Source: Charina bottae (Eukaryota; Chordata; Lepidosauria; Squamata; Charinaidae). Taken from it: DNA of 64,000 bases. Under the pieces are notes generated by a model that made no database searches, had not been told where the DNA came from, and saw nothing but the letters and a program-made list of their open reading frames with translations. The stretch covers positions 38,931,001 to 38,995,000 of the forward strand of contig JALMGJ010000008.1 in the NCBI GenBank assembly GCA_023362775.1. Direction: 5' to 3'. Made by a program: the position numbers and the translations under genes. Positions 11,456 to 21,814 of this stretch are shown here, one piece after another (within the stretch, counting starts at the first letter, position 1; each line of letters begins with the position of its first letter).

Positions 11456-11945
11456 ATTTATTTATTATTTATTTATTTATTATTCAAATTTATCACCGCC
11501 CATCTCTACAACAGTAGACTCTGGGCAGTTTACAACAATATTATAAAAACAATTAAAGCCTAGACATCTAAAATCCACTATAATAATAAATAGAAAAATC
11601 CAAAGATGGTAAATTCTTAAAAGGAGGGTGTTACTAAGCCAACCACCCCCAGGAGGAACTATTACTTCCTTTGTCCCAAGCAAGGCAGCAGAACCAGGTC
11701 TTTAAAGACCTCTGGAAGGCCAGGAGCGAGGGCGCCCGCCTCACCTCTGGGGGCAGGATATTCCATAGGGCGGGTGCTATCGCAGAGAAAGCATGCCTCC
11801 TGGACCCCACTGGATGAAATTATTTTGTTGATGGGGTCCAAAGCATGCCCTCCCTGCATAATCGGGTGGGGCGGGTAGATGTGGTCGGGATAAGACGGTC
11901 CCTCAGGTACCCTGGTCCCATGCCATGTAGGGCTTTATATATATG
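11456..11945 (-). mobile_element. L2-group LINE 3' end, minus strand
   Basis: The minus strand encodes the C-terminal LINE pattern in broken frames: GVQEACFLCDSTRPMEYPAP and FKDLVLLPCLGQRK. They match the plus-strand copy at 14.97-15.54 kb (GSRRRAFSVTAPTLWNILPP and LKTWFCRLAW). The left side is the 3' UTR, with a CCGCCCATCTCTACAAC block and an ATTT-rich tail. 5'-truncated and dead. Confidence 0.85.
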
Positions 11946-12420
11946 AAATATGTCTTCCTGTGTTGTGAGGCTGAAGTGCTGCTGTCATTCAGAAAACGTA
12001 TACTGGTTGGCAAAGGTGTGGCCCTGCTGTAAGGCAGTGTCTTATTTTCCTAATTATTGACCTGGATCCAAAGAGCTACTGTAGGGAAGCCCAACAGAGA
12101 CCTAATGATGATGCACTAGTTGGGTTTGTTTACTTGAAGAACAGAAGCATGTATAATGTTTTGGTGCCAGATCACTAAGTATTGGGTGGATTTCTTCCTG
12201 TTTCAAACTTAGATCTCTACAAGTGGATATGGGGGAGAGAAGGCTGATTAGGAAACAAGGTAAGCATCTCAATTTGCTCTGAAAGCAAGAAACTTATTTT
12301 ACTTATGGTTCGAAACCCATCGATCCACTGCATTTTACATTGTATTTAATATGGCTAACCCAACAGTGGCATCAGGTATTCTTTCATCATCCAGGTTGTT
12401 TTCCTTTAGAAAAAAACCAC
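11946..12420. other. Nothing recognised
   Basis: No gene or repeat recognised. Confidence 0.4.
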
Positions 12421-12442
12421 AAAGCACTTCCAAGATGGGGTT

Positions 12443-12538
12443 CCAGATCTGGCCTGCATAAATCCAGACAACCATTAGATGCTGGAAAGCAGATACAGAA
12501 AACACAAAGTCTTTGCAGGCTAGATCTGGTAGCCCTGC
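12443..12538. mobile_element. Short palindromic MITE-like repeat
   Basis: Ends CCAGATCTGGCCTGCA and TGCAGGCTAGATCTGG are imperfect inverted repeats. The interior CAACCATTAGATGCTGG resembles the repeat at 51.5 kb that holds CTCF-like motifs. A related worn fragment may lie at 13.39-13.46 kb. Confidence 0.5.
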
Positions 12539-12563
12539 CCCTAAATATTCTAAATCGTCCAAG

Positions 12564-12921
12564 TAAGAAACTTTGTGGGGTGTGGTGGCTCAGCAGGTAA
12601 GACGCCAGGCTTGTCAATCGGAAGATTGCAAGTTCAGAGGTTCAAATCCCTAGCCCTGCGTGCAGAGTGAGCTCCTGCACTAGCTCCAGCTCTTGCCAAC
12701 CTAGCAATTCAAAAGCATGCAAATGCAAGTAGATTAATAGGTACCACTTTGGTGGGTAGGTAACAGCGTTCCGCGCGCGTCATGCAACCACATGACCGTG
12801 GAAGCGTCTTCGGACAACGCTGGCTCTTCGGCTAACAAATGGAGATGAGCACCGGCCCCTAGAGTCGGACACGACTGTACAAATGTGCGGGGGGAACCTT
12901 TACCTTTACTTAAGAAACTTT
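12564..12921 (+). mobile_element. tRNA-derived SINE with TSD
   Basis: Body 12575-12910, flanked by TAAGAAACTTT at 12564-12574 and 12911-12921. The head has an A-box-like TGGCTCAGCAGG and a B-box-like GGTTCAAATCC, the RNA polymerase III signals of a tRNA gene, but the fold is not a usable tRNA. The 3' end is AACCTTTACCTTTACT. This copy belongs to a subtype with extra bases (AGTTCAGA) before the B box. Confidence 0.93.
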
Positions 12922-13520
12922 TATTTTTTTCACATGTATACTTTACTAGAATGTGGTTGTCTGACTCTAATCAATAAGTTCTAAAATATCAAATCAGTAT
13001 ACAATAGACTTGTCATTTGGTTTTACAGGTGATTAACTCCTTAGCATAAAATGTCAGTTGTCACCCAATAGGTAACTGCAAAATTGGACATAACTATGTC
13101 TTTCCATCGTATTCACTTTCCAAGGACCTATGAGCCAATGCTTTCTCTAAGAATACTGTTTTGATTAGTTCCACGGGAATGCAAGAGGAAATTACACGGT
13201 GCTTCAATCTGATAAAGAGAGAATAATTTGTCATACTTTCGTAATAGGAAATGATCCCAGAAGTAAACAAGCATTTCTGTGTATAAATCAATAGGAAGAC
13301 AAATTTTCTGTGACTAGTTTTACATGTGTCTGTGTGTATTTGTGACTGTAATGTGTATGTATACATAAATATTGTGGCTATGTCTACAATAGGGCCCCCT
13401 GATCTGGGCTGCATCAATCTGGATGATGCTAAATAGTCAGCAGAGATATAGAAAATGCACTCGTTCCTGTCATTTAGTGGCATTTGGATTTCTGTAGCCC
13501 AGTACAGGGAGCCCTGTTAT
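12922..13520. other. Nothing firm recognised
   Basis: A 129-codon minus-strand frame (13094-13483) has no family resemblance. A worn MITE-like piece (TGATCTGGGCTGCATCAATC) lies near 13398. Confidence 0.4.
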
Positions 13521-13681
13521 AAAGCACTCATTGCTGTTTATTCGTTCAGTCGCTTCCGACTCTTCATGACTTCATGGACCAGCCCACGCCAGAGCTTCCT
13601 GTCGGCCATCACCATCCCCAGCTCCCCCAAGGTCGAGCCTGTCACCTCCAGAATATCATCCATAAAAAAAAAAGCACTCAT
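13521..13681 (-). mobile_element. Bov-B LINE 3' fragment with TSD and extra bases at its 5' junction
   Basis: Flanked by AAAGCACTCAT at 13521-13531 and 13671-13681. The body is the last ~130 bp of the Bov-B subtype whose protein ends KSRKRLNE, with its terminal GAACGAATAAACA on the minus strand. Seven extra A bases at 13664-13670 (T on the element strand) sit between the element's 5' end and the TSD. Severely 5'-truncated. Confidence 0.92.
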
Positions 13682-14967
13682 ACAGATACATATTTTACCA
13701 AAGGCATCCATACGGGATGGGGGATGGGTTAGAAAAGGTCAAGATGGTGGCCATGATTGAACAATCGAAGGATTTCCACCACTTTTCTAAGTGCATAGTG
13801 ACACTCTCCCCCCACCCCAACTATGGCTATTAAAATATAGCAGAAATAGTGAAATTGACTAGTTCAATTTCGTGATTGGATCCAATATTGTGAAGGGGCA
13901 CAAATGACCAATCACTTTGGGAAGCAGCCTTTCCATTTATATTGTACCACAATAAAAATAAAACTAGGAAGAAATGTTACCTTTAATAGTGGGACATCTA
14001 TATTTAAACGCACACACACACACAAGCTAAAGAGTTACCTGGGGGGGGAAAGTCCTATTAGTGTATTAACAGCAACAATTGCAAGGAGAGAAAATGCACC
14101 CCCCCCCAAAAAAAAAAAAAAAGACTGAGAAAGGAAGACTTACGAGCAGAATATTTGATGGTTGGGGGAGTTAGCTGAGTTCCTATACCATCGATAATTG
14201 GAAGGCAAGAAAAATAGCAGGTGACTTTCTTTTCCATCCTAGCACTGATGGAAACTCTTCCTATTCCAGAAATGCCATCAGAAAAGGAGGGAAAACCATG
14301 CTTGTAAGAGTCCTTGCTTCTTTCTCTGCCGACATTGTGGTACTCTTCTTCTTTTGGTGGCTTGCTAAGAGAAAAGCGGCTGCTTGTTGGCACAAGGGAA
14401 GCTAGCAAGAAACGGCAAGGGTGGAAAAGTGGTGTTGTGGTCCTGCCGTGTTAAGCAGAAGTTTCTGTTTAATCAAATGTTGCTTTCCTCTCCGTAAGCC
14501 ACAACTGCAGCTGGGGCTCTGTAATAAACAGGGTCTCCAGAGAATTCTTTAGTGATGCTGTGTACTCCAGTGGAAACATCAGATATGCATTTGAGTTTGT
14601 CAAGGTATTGCACCTGAAGACTTCTTGGGGAAACACGCAGCCATAAATGGCAAAGACAGGGTGTTAAACACTGCTAAGGAATTTCTAGCAAATGAATTGA
14701 AAATGCCCACTTTCTGCTCATGGAAAATGTAGTAGGAGACAGTGAAATAACCAGCCAGGGAACAGAAGTTCAAAGGGATTGCAGCAATATTATATGATGG
14801 GAGGCAGGCACTATCAAGGGTCCATCCGATGAAAGCAGCTTCAAACTAATTCAATGCTGAATTATTCCCTCTCCTTTAAAAAAAAAAAAAGCCAAACCCA
14901 CAGAATTTAGTTGGGTGGCAGAGGCTACAGTATGTGCAGAATTCTGAGTACTCTTACTTAAATACAA
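13682..14967. other. No gene; MITE fragment and small simple repeats
   Basis: Near 13728-13790 a piece reading AAAGGTCAAGATGGTGGCC resembles the interior of the AGGGATGTCC MITE family. Short ACAC (14015), G-run (14041) and C/A-run (14099-14124) tracts are present. A 116-codon minus-strand frame (14058-14408) has no recognised relative. Confidence 0.4.
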
Positions 14968-15735
14968 TTGATGGGATTATTTCAAGAGGACCTAAGACAG
15001 TTGAAACGACGCCCTCCGTACAGTCACTCATGCTCTCGTAATCTCCCATGTAGATTATTGCAATGCACTCTACATGGGGCTACCCTTGAAGACTATCCGG
15101 AAGCTTCAGTTGGTGCAGAATGCGGCCGCGCGGGCAGTTTTGGGTGCGCCAAGATCTGCACATGTAACACCGTTGCTCCGCGAGCTGCATTGGGTGCCGG
15201 TTTGCTTCCGGGTACAATTCAAGGTGTTGGTTATCACCTTTAAAGCCCTACATGGCATGGGACCAGAATACCTGAGGGACCGTCTTATCCCCATGTTATC
15301 GACCCGCCCCACCCGGTCATTCAGAGAGGCCCGGCTACGAACCCCATCAATTAGAGAATGCCATCTGATGGGGTCTAGGAGACGGGCCTTCTCTGTGACA
15401 GCGCCTACTTTATGGAACATCTTGCCCCCAGAGTTGAGACAGATTTCCTCCCTCCCGACTTTTAGGAAAGAGCTGAAGACCTGGTTCTGCCGCCTGGCAT
15501 GGGAAGGAGGAAGGGATAGTTCCTCATGGGGTGGCTAATTCCCTAATTTTAATGTCCTTCTTTTAATGAATGCCTTCGTCCATCTGGATTTTATAATTAC
15601 TTATTGTATTGTATTATTGTTGTTTTTATATATATTTTTAGATTCTATTTTAATTTATTTATTGTGAACCGCCCAGAGTTCCCCATGTGGGGAGATGGGC
15701 GGTCATATAAATTAAATAAATAATAATAATAATAA
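14968..15735 (+). mobile_element. L2-group LINE 3' end, plus strand
   Basis: The frame at 15074-15538 (about 154 codons) reads MGLPLKTIRKLQLVQNAAAR, LRELHWVPVCFRVQFKVLVI and LWNILPPELRQISSLPTFRK, then a stop. This is the conserved C-terminal region after the reverse transcriptase in L2/CR1-group LINEs. The upstream YSHSCS... part is frameshifted relative to it (SHVDYCNALYMG in the consensus phase). The 3' UTR ends with a GGGCGGTCATATAAATTAAA block and AATAAT repeats. No RT core remains. It is the best preserved of the four copies in the window. Confidence 0.9.
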
Positions 15736-15798
15736 ACCGGTGTCAAACCAACATATTTTGTATTTCAGACATGTCTCTGTGACATACGTACACCATTG

Positions 15799-16249
15799 CT
15801 CTATGGCAGAGCTTTCCAAACTGTGTGTCGCGACACAAAAGTGTGTCGCCACACACAGTGTGGTGTGTCGCCACACCACCTGGAAGCGGTGGCGCGCGCG
15901 TGCACGGTGGCAGCGGCAGCACGCGCCGCCGCACGTCTCCCCGCGCCGCCACACGCCCCCTGCACTGCCGCCGCGTGCACGCGCCACCGCATGCCCCCCG
16001 CGCCGCCGCTGTTCGCGCGCAAGCCGCCGCACGCCCCCCCGTGGCGCCGCTGCGCGCACCGCCGCACACCCCCCCGTGGCGCCGCTGCGCGCACCGCCGC
16101 ACCCCCCCCGTGGCGCCGCTGTGCACACCGCCGCATGCATCCCTGCGTCGCTGCCGCGCGCGCGCCCCCGCATCGCCGCCATGCCGCCACCGCCGCACCG
16201 CCACTGGCGTGTCACCAGCGGTGGCACTTTGGAAAGCCCTGCTCTATGG
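15799..16249. mobile_element. hAT-type MITE with CpG-rich interior (copy D)
   Basis: Body 15807-16241 with a perfect 8-bp TSD CTCTATGG at 15799-15806 and 16242-16249. The left end CAGAGCTTTCCAAACTG is followed by palindromic GTGTCGCGACAC and GTGTCGCCACAC motifs. The right end is GGCACTTTGGAAAGCCCTG. The interior (about 15890-16220) is very CpG-rich, made of GCCGCCGCACGCCCCC-like units, including three ~35-bp tandem copies from 16041. Long proline, arginine and alanine frames across it are compositional artefacts. Confidence 0.93.
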
Positions 16250-17494
16250 ACTAGGAGAATGCATTACTTGCTAAACCAATTTTCATCATGCAGAATTTTT
16301 CAGGCCTTATCATGTCTCCAGTCAAGAAGGTAAGGCACCAGAACAAGCTACTTTGACTGAAGTTCTGCACAGAGCAGCAATTTTAGAGCCAGTCACATCC
16401 TTCTTGCTTCCTCAAGTCAGTTAACCTGGCTACATGGATGAGTTACAGTACTGTTGTTGACTCTGCCTATGGGCAGACCTCTTGGTCAATAGCCATACCA
16501 GCCTGGGAAGTATTTTTGATGTTTTTCAGGGGGACCTGGTGCTAGTGCATTGCTGGATCAGTCCCTCTAATTTACAGAAGTCAGAACCTGTTGCTACAGA
16601 TTCCTGTTCTTTCCTTTATGAGTTCTGTTTCTTCAAAGAAGCAAGTTATAGGTTGGTGCCAAATGGAAGGGCAAATTATTCTGTTTAATAATGTAAGAAT
16701 TGGTTTTGAGAATCATTACATAACAATATTTTGAATTTCTGATATTGATATTCCTAAGCTAGTGCAACAGCTGAGCCATACCAACAGACCACAAATATTT
16801 GAGTATTTTAGCATTCATTTTAAATACAGAGTGACAAGTCATCCATTTTGGCTGCAAAAATATGACTGAAAATGTTTGGTTAGCAACAGCTAGCCAGATA
16901 TTTTAGGTCAAGTGAAGATGTACAAAAGAGTGTGCCAGTTTTTGAGTTTCTAAGAACTCTACATTAGACAAGATTATTAAGAATTCAGGAAAAAAAGTGG
17001 TGATATAACTTGTGTTTACACACATCTGCAGTCTTAAATGAGCATCTGAGAAGTCTACAGATGTAGAAACTGCTTCTGATCAAGTGTAAAAGAGGTGTTA
17101 GGTTGTACAAAGTATTGCTCAATTCATTGGGAAGACAAAAATAAGCAAATAATTGACATTCTCTCCGTTTTTAAAATCTAATTGATAAAATCAAACCTTT
17201 TCCCATCCTTTGCGAAACATGCAGATCCTTTGGCAGCTGAAAAACAGAAGTCTTTATATTAACCTTATATGATTTTATATCGTATTATTCTTTGGCAGCT
17301 GAAAAACAGAAGTTCAGGCAGTCTTTATATTAACCACACATAATAACATTTGAAATTTTTATTAGATTAAAAGACATCAGGAGAAATAAAGTGATTACAC
17401 ACCAATACATTGATTGCACATCAATTCATTAATTATGTATCTCCATGTGGCCCCTGTGCCTCTTGTTTGCAGGCCTGGAGTCTTCCCTTAATTC
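16250..17494. other. No gene; small local duplication
   Basis: AT-rich unique-looking sequence. TTTGGCAGCTGAAAAACAGA with TCTTTATATTAACC downstream occurs twice, at 17229-17264 and 17292-17334. Confidence 0.5.
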
Positions 17495-17628
17495 AGTAGT
17501 GCTAGGGATGTCCACAGGGTGGTCAGAAAAGTCAAGATGGTGCTCCCAACCATGCAATCCAAGGCCCACCCTTTTCTATGCCATCTTGGCTTGTTTGATC
17601 CCTTCCCTGTGAACATCCCAAGTAGTGC
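17495..17628. mobile_element. AGGGATGTCC-family MITE with TSD
   Basis: Body 17503-17620 (TAGGGATGTCCACAGGG ... CCCTGTGAACATCCCA), flanked by AGTAGTGC at 17495-17502 and 17621-17628. The interior GTCAAGATGG and CCATCTTGGC are inverted repeats. An 8-bp TSD supports the hAT type. Confidence 0.9.
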
Positions 17629-17866
17629 AGTTGTTGAAAACGGTAGCACCAATTCCCAGGTTTTTGAGGTAGGGAAAAAACAAAACCAATAGTGCACTCC
17701 CTAAAATAGACTTGATATAATTTAAAAAAACAGAAAAACATTTCCATTCCCACCCTCACTCCCCACAGCAAAAAAAAAAAAGCAAGCCTGGGAAATGAAA
17801 TGAAAAATCTCATGCCATGTTTATTCTAACTCCTGTCCCCACCAAAATATTATACAGTAATTAGGC

Positions 17867-18205
17867 CAGAGCTTTCCAAACTGTGTGTCGCGACACAAAA
17901 GTGTGTTGCCACATACAGTGTGGTGTGTCACCACACCACCTGGAAGTGGTGGCGCACGTGTGCACAGCGGCAGCGGCAGCCGCTGCCGCCGCCATGCACA
18001 CACACACCGCCACACGCCCCTTGCGCCGCCACTGTGCACGCACGCGCCACCGCACACACTCTCGCGCGCCACCGTGCACACGTGCGCCGCCGCACGCCCC
18101 CCCGCGCTGCCGTGCACGTGCGCCCCCCGCGCCACCACCGTACATGCGTGCGCCAGTGCCGCGCTGCCGCCGCTGCCACTGGTGTGTCGCCAGCGGCGGC
18201 ACTTT
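17867..18205. mobile_element. hAT-type MITE with CpG-rich interior (copy E), 3' end lost
   Basis: Same left end and palindromic subterminal motifs as copies D and G, with a GCCGCCGCACGC-like interior that has partly decayed to CACACACCGCC. The right end stops at GGCGGCACTTT, so the last ~14 bases of the terminal repeat are missing and no TSD can be seen. Confidence 0.88.
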
Positions 18206-18332
18206 TCCCATTGCAACATTCTGGTTCCTTCATCCATCCTAGTTCCTTCTAGCACCACTTCCATGATTCCAAAAGGATGGGAGTTGTAGTCCCACACATC
18301 TGAAGGACACAAGGAAGAGAAGAGCAGGTACT

Positions 18333-18820
18333 GTGTATGGCAGAGCTTTCCAAACTTTTCATGTTAGTGACACACTTTGTAGACATGCATCATTTCGCGA
18401 CACACTCTTACAGCAAGGCACAAGGCAGGCACTAGGACCTGCGCGTAATCACAGCAGGTTTGGAGGAGCAAGGCACAAGGCAGGCACTAGGACCTGCGCA
18501 GAATCACAGCAGGTTTGGAAGCAGCAAGGCACAAGGCAGGCACTAGGACCTGTGCAGAATCACAGCAGGTTTGGAGGCAGCAAGGCACAAGGCAGGCACT
18601 AGGACCTGTGCAGAATCACAGCAGGTTTGGAGGCAGCAAGGCACAAGGCAGGCACTAGGGCCTGCGCGGAATCACAGCAGGTTTGGAGGCAGCAAGGCAC
18701 AAGGCAGGCACTAGGACCTGGGTGGAAGCCAGGAGGCAGCAGCAGGCACGACACACCCCGACACTGCAGCCGACACACTAACGTGTCCCGACACACAGTT
18801 TGGAAAGCTCTGGTGTATGG
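18333..18820. mobile_element. hAT-type MITE with 56-bp VNTR (copy F)
   Basis: Body 18341-18812 with perfect TSD GTGTATGG at 18333-18340 and 18813-18820. Ends CAGAGCTTTCCAAACTTTTC and CACAGTTTGGAAAGCTCTG. The interior holds about six tandem ~56-bp units (about 18413-18740) built on AGGCACAAGGCAGGCACTAG then AATCACAGCAGGTTTGGAGG. Copy A at 2.24 kb is the same subfamily in opposite orientation with about two units. Confidence 0.93.
18413..18740. repeat. 56-bp tandem repeat, about six units
   Basis: Directly adjoining, unspaced units with one to four differences each. The last unit degrades after GACCTGGGTGGAAGCC. It lies wholly inside the hAT MITE. Confidence 0.95.
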
Positions 18821-19001
18821 ACTTGCTGCGTCATGTACCTTCCAGCTGTGATCTAGACCTGCTGACAATCAATTCATTTTGCATCCCAACATGCATGCAT
18901 TCACCAGTTTGGGGAAACTCATTAGGCCTGGGTGTCGTAAGCTCAGCTTGGACAAGAGGAGGGGTGGGCTTCTGTTTTCATAAGCAGAACAGAAGACCGG
19001 C

Positions 19002-19190
19002 TTATGCTTTCTTCTCATCGTAGGCCCGCCTGGGTTTGATCTGTATATACAGAGCAGTGGGGTGGGGAGGAACAGGGAGAAAAGCTTCTGGCATTTCTGA
19101 CATTTTAACCAGCAGTGGCTTGGCTGTACTCTCAAAGCCATCCTGGCAGACACACAGGATGGAGTTTCCAAGACCCACCACAGCCATCGC
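19002..19190 (-). other. Candidate terminal exon or gene relic, unrecognised
   Basis: On the minus strand a frame of about 62 codons begins MAVVGLGNSILCVCQDGFES and ends IKPRRAYDEKKA followed by TAA. It is preceded by TCCATTTGTATAG, a plausible 3' splice site (AG at 19191-19192). GC content is higher than in the surroundings. A longer 156-codon frame overlaps in another phase. I recognise no domain. It could equally be a decayed exon or chance. Confidence 0.2.
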
Positions 19191-19195
19191 CTATA

Positions 19196-19923
19196 CAAAT
19201 GGACTGACAGAGCAGACACTGCTGGGCCACAGCAAGGAGGCCAGGGAAAAATAAAATCCCATGGAGATGGACTCAGCCAGGGCGATAAAGAATCTGCTTT
19301 TCTTAGCAGGTGCTTTAAGTTCCAACATCTGCTGGCCATCTAAATCAAAGCAGCTGTGATAATCAGTTACGCAAATGAATGACGTGGATGTATAAATACT
19401 CGGTTAGTTTTTTTTCTCCCTCTCTATATTACTATTCTTGGCCAGAGCGCACAGCTGACAATTCAATTAAAAATAATAATAAAAAGTGAGGAACTTTATA
19501 AAATTGTGCATGGCAGGGAGAAATCCAGCAATTGAGGTTTCTTTCTGGATTTGTTACATTTTCATCATTCCAGACATCATTTTCTTGAGAGCCATTTTTT
19601 TTTTTTTTGGGGGGGGGGGGAGTTCTAAACTCTGCTTGGCAGGGAAGTGATAAAGCCAAGGAAATCATACACTGATTAACTTCGATTTTGGCTCCTTGGG
19701 AGATTATCCAACTCAACCTCACCTCTATTTGTATCTAATTGCATCCATCATTAGAACTACAACTTCCTCTGACCATGAGGATACAGCTATAGTTTGGGGG
19801 AGGGGGGGTGTTTCATAATTAAGCAAGTGCCTTATGTAAAAAAGGTCCCCTGTCCCTGGATAGCATCTTCTATAAAGAGGACCTCATATATCAGAGTTGA
19901 GAAAAACCTTCAGGATAGTCCAT
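19196..19923. other. No gene; T-run/G-run tract at 19596-19621
   Basis: A run of T is directly followed by a run of G. Otherwise nothing is recognised. Confidence 0.5.
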
Positions 19924-20457
19924 AGAGAAGCTATTTTGTTGTTTATTCGTTCAGTCGCTTCCGACTCTTCGTGACTTCATGGACCAGCCCACGCCAGAGC
20001 TTCCTGTCGGCCGTCGCCATCCCCAGCTCCCCCAAGGTCGAGTCGGTCATCTCCAGAATATCATCCATCCATCTTGCCCTTGGCCGGCCCCTCTTCCTTT
20101 TTCCCTCCAATTTCCCCAGCATCAGCATCTTCTCCAGGGTATCCTGTCTTCTCATTATGTGGCCAAAGTACTTCAGTTTTGCCTTTAATATCATTCCCTC
20201 AAGTGAGCAGTCTGGCTTGATTTCCTGGAGGATGGACTGGTTTGATCTTCTTGCAGTCCAAGGCACTCTCAGAATTTTCCTCCAACACCACAGTTCAAAA
20301 GCATCTATCTTCCTTCGCTCAGCCTTCCTTATGGTCCAGCTCTCGCAGCCATAGGTTACTACGGGGAATACCATTGCTTTGACTATGCGGATCTTTGTTG
20401 TCAGTGTGATGTCTCTGCTCTTAACTATTTTATCAAGATTTTATCAAGAGAAGCTAT
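19924..20457 (-). mobile_element. Bov-B LINE 3' part with TSD
   Basis: Flanked by AGAGAAGCTAT at 19924-19934 and 20447-20457. The minus strand has an unbroken 143-codon C-terminal frame (20374-19943) reading MVFPVVTYGCESWTIRKAER, RVPWTARRSNQSILQEI, KYFGHIMRRQDTLEKMLMLG and ending VTKSRKRLNE. This is the region after the reverse transcriptase in Bov-B/RTE elements. At the 5' junction ATTTTATCAAG occurs twice in tandem (20427-20437 and 20438-20448). 5'-truncated, so it lacks endonuclease and RT. Confidence 0.96.
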
Positions 20458-21082
20458 GCCCATCCAAGTAAACCATAAGGCACTAGATGCATCAGGGGTT
20501 GGGAACACCTAGGATTTGGAGGTCTACACCCACCCACTCATCCACAGGAGGCTAGATGGTCTAGTAGGTGGGGGCTTCAAAGAGAGAAAGACCTTCTTCT
20601 TTTTAGAACCCCATTCCTGTGGTACCTTGACATTCCTTCTTCCAGGGATAGGAAGACTTAGAGCAGTTGCCCCCAGCCTTTGTCTCAGACAAGAAACAAA
20701 TCTCATCATTCTTCATGGAAAAATGACCATCCACCATACAAAAGATTTCTGGAGGTCTACTTCTTCAGGAATAATCTGCGCACTCAAAAGGGAGAAATTA
20801 TTCAATACTTTAAAACGAACATTTCTAAAAAGGCAGAGCTACTAAACAACCAGAAGAAAATAATTCTTCCTACTTCTCATGTTGGGGGAAAAGTAGCTTC
20901 TCCCAAGGAAAAACTAACACTCTGGCAAGGGTGACAATATATTTATAATGGCTATTGTAAGTGGCCATAAGAGGAAAGGAAAGGGAAAAGACAGAAATAA
21001 CACAGAATTATATATGTTTCTACTATACATATTGATTTTTCTAATTTTCATGTAATTACTATAAAGAATAGCAAGGAAGTTT
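20458..21082. other. Nothing recognised
   Basis: No gene or repeat recognised; short frames only. Confidence 0.4.
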
Positions 21083-21431
21083 ACCTCATAAGGGGGCGTG
21101 GTGGCTCAGTGGGTAAGACGCCAGGCTTGTCATCGGAAGGTCGGCGGTTCGAGACCCGAGTCCCGCGTGATGGAGTGAGCTCCCGCACTTGCCCCAGCTC
21201 TTGCCAACCTAGCAATTCGAAAGCATGCAAATGCAAGTAGATGAATAGGTACCACTTCGGTGGGAAGGTAACAGCGTTCCGCATGCGTCATGCCGGCCAC
21301 ATGACCATGGAAGCGTCTTCGGACAACGCTGGCTCTTTGGCTAACAAACGGAGATGAGCACCGGCCCCTAGAGTCGGACACGACTGCACAAATGTGTGGG
21401 GGGATCCTTTACCTTTTTTTTAACCTCATAA
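21083..21431 (+). mobile_element. tRNA-derived SINE with TSD
   Basis: Body 21092-21422, flanked by ACCTCATAA at 21083-21091 and 21423-21431. A-box-like TGGCTCAGTGGG and B-box-like GGTTCGAGACC are intact. This is the other subtype of the family (GGTCGGCGGTTCGAG head). Confidence 0.93.
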
Positions 21432-21639
21432 ACAAGTGCACAGTGGCATTTCAAGAAGATCCCTTCACCTGCAGTTTATTTAAATATACCGTCTTTATCT
21501 GCAGATAAAAACCAGTTATCATCAGCTTTAGATCAAGGTGGCCATGCCAGACTGATAAGGTTGCTAGAGTTCACCTAAGGAGATTTTTTTCAAGGCTACA
21601 GTCTAGATATGAGTACATGTCTTCTTACTGTCTGCATAT

Positions 21640-21814
21640 TTTGCATTTTTTTGTTTCTTTATTTTTGTGCCTTTGAGTCAGTGTTGACTCCTGGCAAGTA
21701 CCTGGACTAGTCCCTGCAGTTTTTTGGTAAGATTTTTGGAAGTGATCTGCCCTTCTCATGGTCTCCTGGTTTCTAGTCTGATGCCTTAACCACCACACCA
21801 AACTGGCTCTCATA
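21640..21814 (-). mobile_element. Sauria-type SINE, internally deleted
   Basis: The right side gives the head (GCCTTAACCACCACACCAAACTGGCTCT on the plus strand, split here as GCCTTAACCACC and ACCAAACTGGCTCT). The left side is the Bov-B-like tail (GAGTCAGTGTTGACTCC). Much of the middle is missing. Confidence 0.8.

Noticed and set aside
15074..15538. A 154-codon frame that might be called a gene
   Set aside because: It is the C-terminal part of an L2-group LINE with the LINE 3' UTR directly behind it.
15712..16333. Long open frames (up to 197 codons) on both strands
   Set aside because: All frames stay open because the CpG-rich repeat has few A/T stops; the products are Arg/Ala/Pro/His-rich and lie inside a MITE with TSDs.
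18413..18740. Regular ~56-bp repeats resembling a CRISPR array
   Set aside because: The units adjoin without unique spacers and sit in a hAT MITE in a vertebrate genome.
21092..21175. tRNA gene-like A and B boxes (also at 12.6 and 40.6 kb)
   Set aside because: They are heads of SINEs with TSDs and 3' tails and do not fold as complete tRNAs.
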